Shown here: positions 10,317 through 19,638 of the stretch, piece by piece
Layout of the letters: the number at the start of each line of letters is the position of its first letter
How positions within the stretch are numbered: the first letter of the stretch is position 1
Assembly: GCF_000315015.1 (NCBI RefSeq)
Contig: NZ_BAEP01000060.1
Span: 62,001 to 126,000, forward strand
Reading direction: 5' to 3'
Origin: Paraglaciecola mesophila KMM 241
GTDB taxonomy: Bacteria > Pseudomonadota > Gammaproteobacteria > Enterobacterales > Alteromonadaceae
DNA length: 64,000 nucleotides
The notes under the pieces: model-generated
What the model was told of the DNA's origin: nothing
Databases searched by the model: none
Seen by the model: only the letters and a program-made list of their open reading frames with translations
Program-made: the position numbers and the translations under genes

Positions 10317-10829
10317 TCACGATTTACCGGCATAGATTTCAAGTTTGATGCCGGTCTCTTCACCTCTTTCCACTTTATTCACAATACCAGGACCCAAGGT
10401 CGCTGATGTATTATGCACACTCATACTTTCCCCGCATTGCGAGCACGCCACGAGTGGTGTACCGGCTTTGCCGCAAGGTGTATGGAAATAATCAACGGGA
10501 GAACCATCTGCGTCTTCTTCCCATTTGTCTCCCCATTGGACAATAGCTAAAAGTATAGGGTAAAGATCAAGTCCTTTCTCGGTGAGCTTGTATTCAAAAT
10601 GCTGCCTATTTTCATCGTACAACTCTTTATGCAAAACCCCAGAATCGATTAAACGGTTCAGGCGGTCAGATAGGCGATGCTTGGTTATTCCTAATGACTT
10701 CTGTAATTCGGAAAACTTAGTGACTTTCCAAAATATGTCTCTGAGGATAAGCAGTGTCCAGCGATCGCCGAATATCGCAGCTGAACGGGCAATAGAGCAA
10801 GATTGCTCGCTTATTTGGTTCCACTTCAT
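10317..10829 (-). CDS. HxlR family transcriptional regulator
   Basis: The protein is a small winged-helix regulator. The HxlR signature runs from the N-terminal cysteine (EQSCSIARS, C11) through GDRWTLLILRDIF, FSELQKSLGITKHRLSDRL and the wing EYKLTEKGLDL. HxlR proteins often sense aldehydes, quinones or redox state, some through that cysteine. A C-terminal extension carries two further pairs of potential metal or redox cysteines (TPCGKAG; ACSQCGESM), resembling a small zinc ribbon. No obvious target lies adjacent: it is convergent with prmA, and a 785-bp intergenic region follows its start. Confidence 0.85.
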   Translation of the reverse strand: MKWNQISEQSCSIARSAAIFGDRWTLLILRDIFWKVTKFSELQKSLGITKHRLSDRLNRLIDSGVLHKELYDENRQHFEYKLTEKGLDLYPILLAIVQWGDKWEEDADGSPVDYFHTPCGKAGTPLVACSQCGESMSVHNTSATLGPGIVNKVERGEETGIKLEIYAGKS

Positions 10830-11249
10830 AGGCTAAAGCCTTTTTTCTTATTTTATTGACTGTGTTAATACACAACATAGGTTGAAACGTTTGGCAAAAA
10901 AGGTGTTTGCACAACAGGATTATTTGTCATTACGGGTAAAAAGCGGGCTGCAATTATTCCGCGTGAGTGTCGGTACCCCATGGACTAATTGACCGGAAAA
11001 CACAAAAAAATCATTCTTTTTAAATCCACTAAGTTAACAGATTAACAGTAATTTCACTGACTAAAATGAAAATCGTAGGAAATTGCCTCACTAAAGTTTA
11101 TCTAATTTAGACCCATATAAATATAATCACTTTTTTGTTGGTAATTATTTTCAACGTCTTGTCGTGTCTACGCTGGGTGTCTTTTTTACCTCAATGTAAT
11201 CGCTCAAATACACATACTGAATTTGCATAATGAATTTAAAAATATATTC

Positions 11250-11265
11250 ATGAAAGCGCTTTCAT
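11250..11265. promoter_or_regulatory. LacI-type operator (distal), ATGAAAGCGCTTTCAT
   Basis: This is a perfect 16-bp palindrome with the central CG of LacI/GalR operators, and it fits the cre-like form TGAAAGCGCTTTCA. An identical core occurs 113 bp downstream. It probably controls the PEP-CTERM/GH16 unit. No LacI gene lies next to it, so the regulator is encoded elsewhere; the operator of the LacI gene at 50.1 kb has a different sequence. Confidence 0.7.
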
Positions 11266-11348
11266 AAATATATCTGTTTTGCTACTGTAAATACATTGTT
11301 TCTTAGTTGTTAAATATTTACTTGGGGATTAGCTACTCAAATATCGTT

Positions 11349-11380
11349 TTGACACAGGTGTAAATGAAAGCGCTTTCATT
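11349..11380 (+). promoter_or_regulatory. Candidate promoter overlapped by a second LacI-type operator
   Basis: The perfect palindrome AATGAAAGCGCTTTCATT lies at 11363-11380. It immediately follows a consensus-like -35 hexamer, TTGACA, at 11349-11354. A weak -10 (TTTCAT, 11374-11379, 19-bp spacing) would be inside the operator, so repressor binding would block polymerase. The operator is clear; the promoter assignment is tentative. The ATG lies about 235 bp downstream. Confidence 0.55.
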
Positions 11381-11614
11381 TCAGTTTGTGCCACACAAAA
11401 GCTGATTTATCTTTGCTTACATAACGCAGAAATAAAGCGCAGAAATATAAAGAAGAAACAATAAGCAGTGCTAAGAGAATTACGGGTTTGGGTTTTGTTG
11501 TGTGTTATCTGAGTTCGCTACCAGGCGTTCCTAGAGTTCGACCGACCTAATAGAAGTACAGTCCATAACAACGCCTTTTAAGGCTAAAACACAAGACACG
11601 TCTAGGAGAAACAC

Positions 11615-12298
11615 ATGAACAAAACCGTTAAACACATCGTATTGGCGAGCAGCATCCTGCTAGCCACCCCGCAAGCAATGGGCAGCATGCTAACGGGAGG
11701 AGATTTCGCTAACAATTGCAGTATTGCTGACTGGGATCAGTTTGGGAATGTAGGAGTTAGCGGAGCGCCAGGCAATTGTGCAGCGACTTTGAGCGTTGAT
11801 GATGTCATCGATTTTGAGACTGAATTGTCCCAAGGCCTATCCTTAAGCAGTGGAATAGACTACACGCTAAATGTTGATTTTAGTGTGGATACAACAATGA
11901 GCGACCCAATCTTGGATGATTGGTTCTCCATCAGCTTGCTTAATCAAGATTTTGAATTCATTGAGCTTTTCTACACAGATATCTTATCGGCGCAAAGCTT
12001 CAGTGAATCCTTAACCATTGCCGCTTCTGATCTTGCCAGTTATGCAAATCAAGACTGGTCATTATCGTTTTATATGTTTGATGGTTTTGAAGCGGACAGC
12101 AATCAATCCACAGCATTCATTACATTTGCGTCATTAGATTCCGTAGTAACGGACGTGCCTGCGCCAGCAGGCTTTGTATTATTGCTTTTGGGCTTTGCAG
12201 GCCTGTTCACGCGTAAAGCACTTGCTCGTTCCAACGGACGGCCTAGCCAAAAAGCGGCCGTGTCTTGGACTAACCTGAACGGTGGAATAAACCAATGA
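11615..12298 (+). CDS. PEP-CTERM-like secreted protein
   Basis: The 227-aa protein starts with a signal peptide (about residues 1-23, ending TPQAMGS). It continues as an acidic beta-rich domain that I do not recognise. It ends with VPAPAGFVLLLLGFAGLFTRKALARS, that is, a Pro-Ala-Pro motif, one hydrophobic helix and a basic cluster. That tripartite tail is the PEP-CTERM sorting signal read by exosortase/archaeosortase-type systems. About 25 extra residues follow the basic cluster, which is atypical. Its TGA overlaps the ATG of the giant GH16 gene by 4 nt, so the two are translationally coupled. A role as a cell-surface partner in glucan capture is inference. Confidence 0.7.
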   Translation: MNKTVKHIVLASSILLATPQAMGSMLTGGDFANNCSIADWDQFGNVGVSGAPGNCAATLSVDDVIDFETELSQGLSLSSGIDYTLNVDFSVDTTMSDPILDDWFSISLLNQDFEFIELFYTDILSAQSFSESLTIAASDLASYANQDWSLSFYMFDGFEADSNQSTAFITFASLDSVVTDVPAPAGFVLLLLGFAGLFTRKALARSNGRPSQKAAVSWTNLNGGINQ

Positions 12299-15200
12299 AA
12301 ATTAGAAACGATATGGGCGGGGCACTGGGTGCCCTTTTGCTCTTTGCTTCTTGTACGGCATCCGCCCAGTGGAGCTCATTAGACAATACCATCAGTGTGT
12401 CTCAATCCAGCGCACGTTATATGCGCGCTGAAGGCGCATACGTAGTGCAGGTCAAAGCAACGAACAGTAGTGCACAAACTATTAATGGTCCTTTTAGGGT
12501 ACTCATTGAAAACGCCAGCTTGAACGTAAAAGACGCTGACGGACAAACAGAGAATGGTGTGCCTTATTTCAATTTTCTATTAGACGAAATAGCACCCGGT
12601 GCGACGGTATCGGTAAATGTAAGATTCGGATATGCGCGGCGCACAAGGCTAACATTTGATTTATCTATTCAAAGCAATGCCACGTTAGATGCTGATGGTG
12701 ACGGCGTCAACGATGACAGTGACATATGCCCAACCACGCCTGAGGGGATAGCAGTTGATGAGACAGGCTGCCCATTAATCGACAGTAACTCGGGTTGGAC
12801 ACTAGTTTGGCGAGATGAATTTAGTGGCAACGTGATTGATGACTCCAAGTGGACTCACGAAGTGAATTGCGATGGTGGGGGTAACAACGAGAAGCAGTGT
12901 TACACAGACAGCAGCGATAATGCCTATCTTGAAAATGGTGTACTGAAAATCGTTGCTAAACCTGAATCAGGTCAAACACTACCGTACAGCTCAGCGCGAC
13001 TGATCAGCAAAGAAAAAGGCGACTGGACATACGGCCGTTTTGAAATACGGGCCAAAGCGCCATCAGGGCAAGGCGCATGGCCAGCGATTTGGATGTTACC
13101 TACCGACAACGTCTATGGCGGTTGGCCACATTCAGGTGAAATTGACATCTTTGAAGCGGTTAATCTGGGAGTGTCTCTTGACGACGGCCAAGGTTCAGTA
13201 GAAAAAAATGTGCATGGCACACTGCATTATGGCAAAAGTTGGCCGAATAATTCTTATACAGGGCAAAGCTATACCCTGCCGGATGGGGAAAACCCAGCGG
13301 ATGATTTCCATGTGTACGCGGTTGAATGGCAAGAAGGCGAAATACGTTGGTATGTCGATGGCGTATTGTACCAAACTCAATTGAAATCAGAGGTCAGCTA
13401 TAACACTGACGGTCAAGCAGATGGCTTAACGCATAAAGGCTGGTTTACCGAACAAAACGGTGAAATCCAATTAAACAACGCTCCGTTTGATGAGCGCTTT
13501 CATTTGTTGCTTAACTTTGCGGTTGGCGGAAGCTGGCCTGAAGCAGTGAATCAAGGGGGCATAGATGCCAGTGCTTTTGATGGGCAAAACAGCTTCGATG
13601 TGGATTACGTGCGTGTGTTTGAATGTTCGGTTTCACCTAGTACGGGGGAAGGTTGTGCAACGGTATCAGACAACTACTTAGCGCCTAAATCTGAAGGGGG
13701 CACATTGATCAATGGTGCAGCCCCTGCGCCGACGGTGCCATCTGACGGCGTGGCAAGAGACCTAGTGATTTTCGAGGATGAAATGATCGCTGCTTGGCCT
13801 GCGTGGGACTGTTGTGGTGGGACTAACCCAAATGTTGTATTCGATGATGATAGTCAATCACAGGTTATTGAATTTACCGTGGGCGGCGCGCCAACAGTGT
13901 TGGGGTTTAATACCAATGAAGCGAGCAATTCGAGCCCATTTGATGCCTCACCTCTGTACGAGGCTGGCGTACTTGAGTTTGATTTAAAGCTTGTCACACC
14001 GCCAAACAATAGTGCTGCTGGCTGGAATGTGAAGGTAGAGCAGGGCAGTGCCGCGAGTGCAGCGCAAGTGAGTATCGCCACTCCAACTGAAATTTGGCAA
14101 CATTATTCAATCCCGCTAAAGACCCTAAGTGACGCGGGTTTAAATTTAAACGGTATTGATATAGTGATGCTGTTTCCTGATTGGGGCCAAGGTGAAGGAG
14201 CAGTCTTCCGCGTTGATAATATCAGTATTTTGCAAACACCAAGTGATGACGCGAACAACGGTGGAGTGGAAAGTGACTTACCTGCATTTGATTTCGAACC
14301 AAATGGCTTAGGCGCCGCGCTGAACTGGAATGTGTTTGAAAACAGCGATAACCCACCACTGGAATTTGTACCTAACCCAGATACGTCAGGCATAAATAAC
14401 TCGTCAACCGTGGCTAAAATTACCGCGCGCGTTGCTGGTGCGCCTTGGGTAGGTACCGAAATTCAGCATGGCCAAATTAGCCCGTTCACCTTAGATAAAA
14501 GCAACAGCATCGTTAAAATGATGGTGTACAAGAGTGTTGTCAGCGACGTAGGCGTGAAGTTCGCAATTGCTAGTGGCGGCGCCCAAGGCGAAATTAAGGT
14601 GGCTAATACTAAGGTCAATGAATGGGAAGAACTCACCTTTGATTTCAGCGCTTATATTGGCTTAGTAGAAACCATCGATATCGATCAGGTGATCGTTTTC
14701 CCTGACTTTGATTTTTCTACTCGTGCACAAGACAACACAGTCTACTTCGACAACATCCGTTTCTTTGGTAGCGCGGGCGACGACGGAAGTGATGGCGACA
14801 ACGGCAGTGGTGGCGGAGATGGTGGACAAAACCCTACGCCCGATGGTGACTTGGTCGCTAATGGTGGCTTCACTAGTGGCACTGACGGCTGGATAGGCGC
14901 AGTGAATGTTATCTCTGACAATGGCAATAATGTGTTTATGGCTGATGTTGCGGTTGCAGGTAACCCTTGGGACGTAAATCTCAGTCAAGTAATGACTTTG
15001 TTACCAGATGAAATTTACGAGCTAACTTTCAAAGCGAAAGCATCAGTGGAGCGTAACATTATCGCTGGTTTAGGGCTAAATCACGATCCTTGGACGAATA
15101 CCGTGCAAACCGCAGCTTTAACGACCACTTGGCAAACGTTTACCTACACCTTAACCACCACGGGGTTTGGTGATGACAATAGTCGGGTGTTTTTCGACTT

Positions 15201-18200
15201 AGGCGCCCAAATAGGTGCTGTTTACATCGATGATGTCAGTGTGGTGCTACAAAATGAAAGTGGTGGGGGTGATAATGGCGGTGGTTCGAGCAACCTTGCA
15301 ACATTCGATTTTGAATCAACAGGATTTGGCGCTGGTTTAAGCTGGAACGTATTCGAGAATGACGATAATGCCCCCCTTGAGTTCGTTGCTAACCCTGATA
15401 CCTCTGGTATTAACGATTCGAGTATCGTGGCTAAAATCACCGCAAAAGTTGCAGGTGCGCCATGGGTAGGTACTGAAATACAGCACGGGCAAATGACCCC
15501 ATTCACTTTGGATGCAAGCAACAGCATCGTTAAAATGATGGTGTACAAGAGTGTTGTCAGTGATGTGGGTGTTAAGTTCGCGATTGCTAATGGCGGCGCC
15601 CAAGGCGAGATAAAAGTCGCCAATACGAAAATAAACCAATGGGAAGAGCTCACCTTTGATTTCACTGGTTATATAGGATTATTTGAAACCATAGATATCG
15701 ACCAAATCATTATCTTCCCTGATTTTGATTTCGATACCCGTGCCCAAAACAACATTGTGTATTTCGATAATATTCGCTTCACCAATGGTGACGATGAAAG
15801 TGCGCCTGAAGGCTGGAATTTAGTCTGGAGTGACGAGTTCAGTGGCACATCGATAGATCAAAGTAAGTGGACCCACGAAGTGAATTGCGATGGTGGCGGC
15901 AACAATGAGAAGCAATGCTATACCGCAAACAGCGACAACTCTTTTGTAGAAAATGGCTTGCTAAACATAGTGGCCAAGGCCGAGTCTAACCAAGCATTGC
16001 CATACAGTTCAGCTCGTTTGATCTCTAAAAACCAAGGTGACTGGACATACGGCCGCTTTGAAATTCGCGCTAAGGCTCCATCTGGCCAGGGGGCATGGCC
16101 TGCTATTTGGATGCTACCTACCGACAATATTTACGGTGGTTGGCCGCACTCGGGTGAAATCGATATTTTTGAGGCGGTTAATTTAGGCGTACCGTTAAAT
16201 GACGGTACAGATAACGTTGAATCGAATGTTCACGGTACGCTTCACTATGGTCAAAGTTGGCCAAATAACGATAACTCAGGCCAGAGCTACTTGTTGCCAG
16301 ATGGCGCAAACCCAGCGGATGATTTCCATATTTATGCCTTAGAATGGGAAGAGGGCGAAATGCGTTGGTACGTGGATGGCGTGCTGTACGAAACACAGCG
16401 TAAATCAACACTTAGCTATAACAGCAACGGTGATGCGAATGGTTTAGCTCATCGAGGTTGGTACACCGAGCAAAGTGGCGAAACCTTATGGAATAACGCC
16501 CCTTTTGACGAGCGTTTTCATTTATTGCTCAACTTTGCAGTCGGCGGTGCTTGGCCAGAAGTGGTCAACCAAGGTGGAGTAGATGCCTCAGCATTTGATG
16601 GTACCAATCGCTTCGTTGTTGATTATGTGCGGGTTTACGAATGTGCTAATTCGCCTAGTAACGGCCTAGGTTGCGCCACTGTGAATGATGGTTACGCTGA
16701 GTCAGTTGAAAATGGCGGAACATTAATAACCGGCGCTGCGCCGATTCCTGTACCTGAGTCTGACGGTATCGCGCGGGACTTGATCATCTTCGCTGATGCT
16801 ATTAACCCTCAGTGGCCAGCATGGGACTGTTGTGGCGGTTCAACCCCGAGTGTTGTTTTTGATGATGCAGCCCAATCACAAGTGATTGAATTTACGGTGG
16901 GTGCGACGCCAACAGTGCTTGGTTTTAACACAAACTTTGCTGATGCCCCTAGCCCATTTGATGCATCGCCCATTAAAGCAAATGGCATCTTGGAGTTTGA
17001 CCTCAAATTAGTCACTCCAAGTGCTAATACATCTGTCTCTTGGAACCTAAAAGTAGAGCAGGGCGGCGCGACCACGGAAGCAGTTGTGACCCTAGCAACA
17101 CCCACAACTCAGTGGCAACACTACTCTATTGACATTGCAACGCTAAAACAGGCTGGCCTTGGCCTGAACGGAATCGATGTAGTGATGATATTCCCTGATT
17201 GGGGACAAGGAGAAGGAGCAGTCTTCCGTGTCGACAACATGCAATTCTTGCAAGGCGAAGACGATGGTACAGGCGGAGGTGACGGTGGCGATAACGGCAA
17301 CGGCGGCGGCACTGACCCAATCGTGGGTGATGAGATCGTCGCAAACGGCTCTTTTGAAAACGGCAGCGAAGGCTGGATTGGTGATGTAAGCGTAGTGGAA
17401 GATACGACTTCTGCTGATGGCAATCATGTGTTTCAAGCCGATATTGCGATGGCTGGTAACCCATGGGATGTCAACCTAAGTCAAGTAATGTCCTTGACTC
17501 CAGGCGCTACTTACACGGTGACTTTCAAAGCCAAAGCGTCAAAAGTGCGCGATATGTTGGTCGGACTTGGTTTAAACCACGATCCGTGGACCAATGTCAC
17601 TGAAACCGTTGGGCTGACCACTGATTGGCAGAGCTACACCTACACGTTAACCACCAATGGTTTCGGTGATGACAATAGCAGAGTGTTCTTCGACCTTGGT
17701 GCTGACACTGGCGTAGTGCAAATCGATGACGTCAGTGTGGTGCAAGTCGAGCCAGCAGGTGGTGGCGACGGCGAACCAGTTACTGAGCAAGCGTTCGTGT
17801 TGATTTCGTCGACTCAAGCAACCGATATCGACTTTGTGCCAAGCACAGTCGGTGAGTGGAGCACAGGTACCACGATTCAGAGCGACGTGATGTTTGATGG
17901 CTTGCTTGGCTGGGAATTAACCTCTAGCTCAAATTCACCAGAGCAAGGCAACTGGGGCACAGTGCTCGCCTTTCAAAACGGTATTAACGGCGACTTTAGC
18001 TTGTTCAATCAAATTGAGTTGAAGTTAGCTACCACAGGCAATTTTGCAGGTGGCTATAAGGTTGCTATATCGGCCAATGGCGTGAGTAAAGAAATCGCGC
18101 TCCCGGTCAATGAATCAATAAGTACCTGGCAGAGTTTGGCCCTTAATACTGCTGACATTCCACTGAATATGACGAAGGTCGATTGGATTGCCGTATATGG

Positions 18201-19338
18201 CATTGGCGGTCAAGCGGGCGTATCACAAATTTATGTGACTGACTTTTCGTTGATAAAAAATGCAGCGCTTGAGTTTGATACGAGTACTGAGAACGACTTC
18301 GTGTTCATCTCATCGGATGCAGCTGTGAGCAGCAACTTGGTTGTCGATAACGATAATTTTAGCGACGTAGGTAATGTCATATTCGGTGAGTGGAGCACAG
18401 GCACCGCGATATCAAATACCCAGTATGCTGGTCTAAATGGACTTCGTTTGGCTGCTGGTGGGTCTTGGGGCGCGGTATTGGCTTTGCAAGGTGATATATC
18501 TGATGGCGTGAATATCGATAACTATGACGTTGATTTTAGTCAATACACTAACCTGCGCTTTAAAGCAGCGTCACAAGGTGCGTTTGAGCGATATGCCGTG
18601 TCTATCGTGTCTAAAATCGGTAATGGTGAGTCAGTCCAAGAAGTAGGGTTTGCGCTATCAAGCCAAGCTGATTGGAACGATATCGATATTGACCTTGACA
18701 TGTATGGAGTGGATTTGGCTAATATTAGTCAAATTGCGGTATTCGGTGTGTATCAAGGAGGCTCAGCGAGCCAAAGCTTGTACATTACCGACCTTGTGAT
18801 GTACGACACAGGTAAAGTCGCTGCCAATAGCAAAGACAGCTCGGATGACAAGTTTGTATTCTTCTCATCAACGGGCGAAACCAGCGATATGGTGTTTGAC
18901 GGTGACGACTCTGCTCATAATGGCAATATGACCATAGGCGAGTGGTCAACGGGCACTACCTTTAACTCTGAAGTGACGTACAACGGGCTAAATGCATTTC
19001 AATTAGTGCGCGGCTCGAGCAGTTGGGGCGCGGTACTGGCCTTAATGGGGGATATTTATGGGGATGTGCAGGAATACAGCATCGACGTTGCTCAGTATCA
19101 GACTCTTAATTTTAAAATTGCTGCCCAAGGTGGATTCTCTGAATACACCTTAGACTTTATCGTGGATGGGGCTGAACATAAAATCCCACTTACGGTGAAC
19201 GGTAACTGGAATGATGTGACCATTAACTTAGCGGATGTTCCACTAAACCTGTCTAAGCTTACCCAAATTGCCATTTTTGGGGTTGGCGGAGGTCAAGGTA
19301 ATAGCATTTACATTACTGACATGAACCTTAGCAAGTAG
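12295..19338 (+). CDS. Giant secreted dual-GH16 laminarinase with repeated accessory modules
   Basis: This 2347-aa protein starts with a signal peptide (about 1-25) and a beta-sandwich (26-130). A thrombospondin-3-like Ca-binding repeat follows (132-157, DADGDGVNDDSD). GH16 copy 1 spans about 167-443, with catalytic E282/D284/E287 in GEIDIFEA. Then come module B1 (488-647), module A1 (665-824), a Gly/Asp linker, a CBM4/9-like domain (855-985) and module A2 (1003-1162). GH16 copy 2 spans about 1173-1450 (E1288/D1290/E1293). B2 (1491-1651), a second CBM4/9-like domain (1683-1818) and three related C-terminal modules (from 1834, 2002 and 2187, each FV..SS then GEWSTGT) complete it. The GH16 sequence resembles bacterial beta-1,3-glucanases (laminarinases). 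Both catalytic motifs are intact. The copies are strongly similar, so the enzyme grew by internal duplication. Exact substrate linkage and cell attachment are unproven. Confidence 0.9.
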   Translation: MKIRNDMGGALGALLLFASCTASAQWSSLDNTISVSQSSARYMRAEGAYVVQVKATNSSAQTINGPFRVLIENASLNVKDADGQTENGVPYFNFLLDEIAPGATVSVNVRFGYARRTRLTFDLSIQSNATLDADGDGVNDDSDICPTTPEGIAVDETGCPLIDSNSGWTLVWRDEFSGNVIDDSKWTHEVNCDGGGNNEKQCYTDSSDNAYLENGVLKIVAKPESGQTLPYSSARLISKEKGDWTYGRFEIRAKAPSGQGAWPAIWMLPTDNVYGGWPHSGEIDIFEAVNLGVSLDDGQGSVEKNVHGTLHYGKSWPNNSYTGQSYTLPDGENPADDFHVYAVEWQEGEIRWYVDGVLYQTQLKSEVSYNTDGQADGLTHKGWFTEQNGEIQLNNAPFDERFHLLLNFAVGGSWPEAVNQGGIDASAFDGQNSFDVDYVRVFECSVSPSTGEGCATVSDNYLAPKSEGGTLINGAAPAPTVPSDGVARDLVIFEDEMIAAWPAWDCCGGTNPNVVFDDDSQSQVIEFTVGGAPTVLGFNTNEASNSSPFDASPLYEAGVLEFDLKLVTPPNNSAAGWNVKVEQGSAASAAQVSIATPTEIWQHYSIPLKTLSDAGLNLNGIDIVMLFPDWGQGEGAVFRVDNISILQTPSDDANNGGVESDLPAFDFEPNGLGAALNWNVFENSDNPPLEFVPNPDTSGINNSSTVAKITARVAGAPWVGTEIQHGQISPFTLDKSNSIVKMMVYKSVVSDVGVKFAIASGGAQGEIKVANTKVNEWEELTFDFSAYIGLVETIDIDQVIVFPDFDFSTRAQDNTVYFDNIRFFGSAGDDGSDGDNGSGGGDGGQNPTPDGDLVANGGFTSGTDGWIGAVNVISDNGNNVFMADVAVAGNPWDVNLSQVMTLLPDEIYELTFKAKASVERNIIAGLGLNHDPWTNTVQTAALTTTWQTFTYTLTTTGFGDDNSRVFFDLGAQIGAVYIDDVSVVLQNESGGGDNGGGSSNLATFDFESTGFGAGLSWNVFENDDNAPLEFVANPDTSGINDSSIVAKITAKVAGAPWVGTEIQHGQMTPFTLDASNSIVKMMVYKSVVSDVGVKFAIANGGAQGEIKVANTKINQWEELTFDFTGYIGLFETIDIDQIIIFPDFDFDTRAQNNIVYFDNIRFTNGDDESAPEGWNLVWSDEFSGTSIDQSKWTHEVNCDGGGNNEKQCYTANSDNSFVENGLLNIVAKAESNQALPYSSARLISKNQGDWTYGRFEIRAKAPSGQGAWPAIWMLPTDNIYGGWPHSGEIDIFEAVNLGVPLNDGTDNVESNVHGTLHYGQSWPNNDNSGQSYLLPDGANPADDFHIYALEWEEGEMRWYVDGVLYETQRKSTLSYNSNGDANGLAHRGWYTEQSGETLWNNAPFDERFHLLLNFAVGGAWPEVVNQGGVDASAFDGTNRFVVDYVRVYECANSPSNGLGCATVNDGYAESVENGGTLITGAAPIPVPESDGIARDLIIFADAINPQWPAWDCCGGSTPSVVFDDAAQSQVIEFTVGATPTVLGFNTNFADAPSPFDASPIKANGILEFDLKLVTPSANTSVSWNLKVEQGGATTEAVVTLATPTTQWQHYSIDIATLKQAGLGLNGIDVVMIFPDWGQGEGAVFRVDNMQFLQGEDDGTGGGDGGDNGNGGGTDPIVGDEIVANGSFENGSEGWIGDVSVVEDTTSADGNHVFQADIAMAGNPWDVNLSQVMSLTPGATYTVTFKAKASKVRDMLVGLGLNHDPWTNVTETVGLTTDWQSYTYTLTTNGFGDDNSRVFFDLGADTGVVQIDDVSVVQVEPAGGGDGEPVTEQAFVLISSTQATDIDFVPSTVGEWSTGTTIQSDVMFDGLLGWELTSSSNSPEQGNWGTVLAFQNGINGDFSLFNQIELKLATTGNFAGGYKVAISANGVSKEIALPVNESISTWQSLALNTADIPLNMTKVDWIAVYGIGGQAGVSQIYVTDFSLIKNAALEFDTSTENDFVFISSDAAVSSNLVVDNDNFSDVGNVIFGEWSTGTAISNTQYAGLNGLRLAAGGSWGAVLALQGDISDGVNIDNYDVDFSQYTNLRFKAASQGAFERYAVSIVSKIGNGESVQEVGFALSSQADWNDIDIDLDMYGVDLANISQIAVFGVYQGGSASQSLYITDLVMYDTGKVAANSKDSSDDKFVFFSSTGETSDMVFDGDDSAHNGNMTIGEWSTGTTFNSEVTYNGLNAFQLVRGSSSWGAVLALMGDIYGDVQEYSIDVAQYQTLNFKIAAQGGFSEYTLDFIVDGAEHKIPLTVNGNWNDVTINLADVPLNLSKLTQIAIFGVGGGQGNSIYITDMNLSK

Positions 19339-19350
19339 CAAAAGCAACTG

Positions 19351-19382
19351 AACCACAGGTTAAATGTGCTTAACCTGTGGTT
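19351..19382 (+). terminator. Strong hairpin after the GH16 gene (first of two)
   Basis: A 13-bp perfect stem pairs AACCACAGGTTAA with TTAACCTGTGGTT around the loop ATGTGC, 12 bp after the stop codon. The T tail is short (TTT), so it may act together with the second hairpin. Confidence 0.7.
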
Positions 19383-19398
19383 TGGCTAGCACCGTAAA

Positions 19399-19436
19399 AA
19401 CCTAAACCATGCAATACGAAGTGGTTTAGGTTTTTT
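19399..19436 (+). terminator. Rho-independent terminator after the GH16 gene (second)
   Basis: An 11-bp perfect stem pairs AACCTAAACCA with TGGTTTAGGTT, followed by a T run. It closes the PEP-CTERM/GH16 transcription unit. The remaining roughly 200 bp before the nucleoside hydrolase gene show no other feature. Confidence 0.85.
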
Positions 19437-19638
19437 ATGGGCAGCTTGTAACGAAACGAGTTGTGTTACACAGGGATTAACGAATGGTGCAAGGGCGATT
19501 CAATGGTGCATTAAAACGTACTGATTGGATTTTATACAATACGTAACACATTGAATTTAAAGGTTTGTTTATAAAGAGAAATGTGGTGTTGTTTTTGCTA
19601 TATTTGCGCTCCTTTTATAATTTGTTATTGGTATTGAG

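Larger units (their letters stand above)
10830..11614. other. Long intergenic/regulatory region before the GH16 island
   Basis: The 785 bp between the hxlR-family gene (minus) and the PEP-CTERM gene (plus) have no supported gene. They contain AT-rich sequence, two perfect LacI-type palindromes (listed separately) and a ribosome-binding site (AGGAGA) just before the ATG at 11615. This is an unusually long leader, consistent with a regulated catabolic promoter. Confidence 0.7.

Noticed and set aside
10317-10829. dusB-fis expected after prmA
   Set aside because: The gene there is an HxlR-family regulator on the other strand; no trace of dusB or fis is seen in the window.
11250-11380. Control of the GH16 unit by the LacI protein at 50.1 kb
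   Set aside because: The palindromes TGAAAGCGCTTTCA and TGTAATCGATTACA differ, so a different regulator is more likely.
12295-19338. Many minus-strand open frames inside the giant GH16 gene
   Set aside because: They are shadows of a strongly supported frame with intact catalytic motifs, and their apparent similarity to each other only mirrors the internal repeats.
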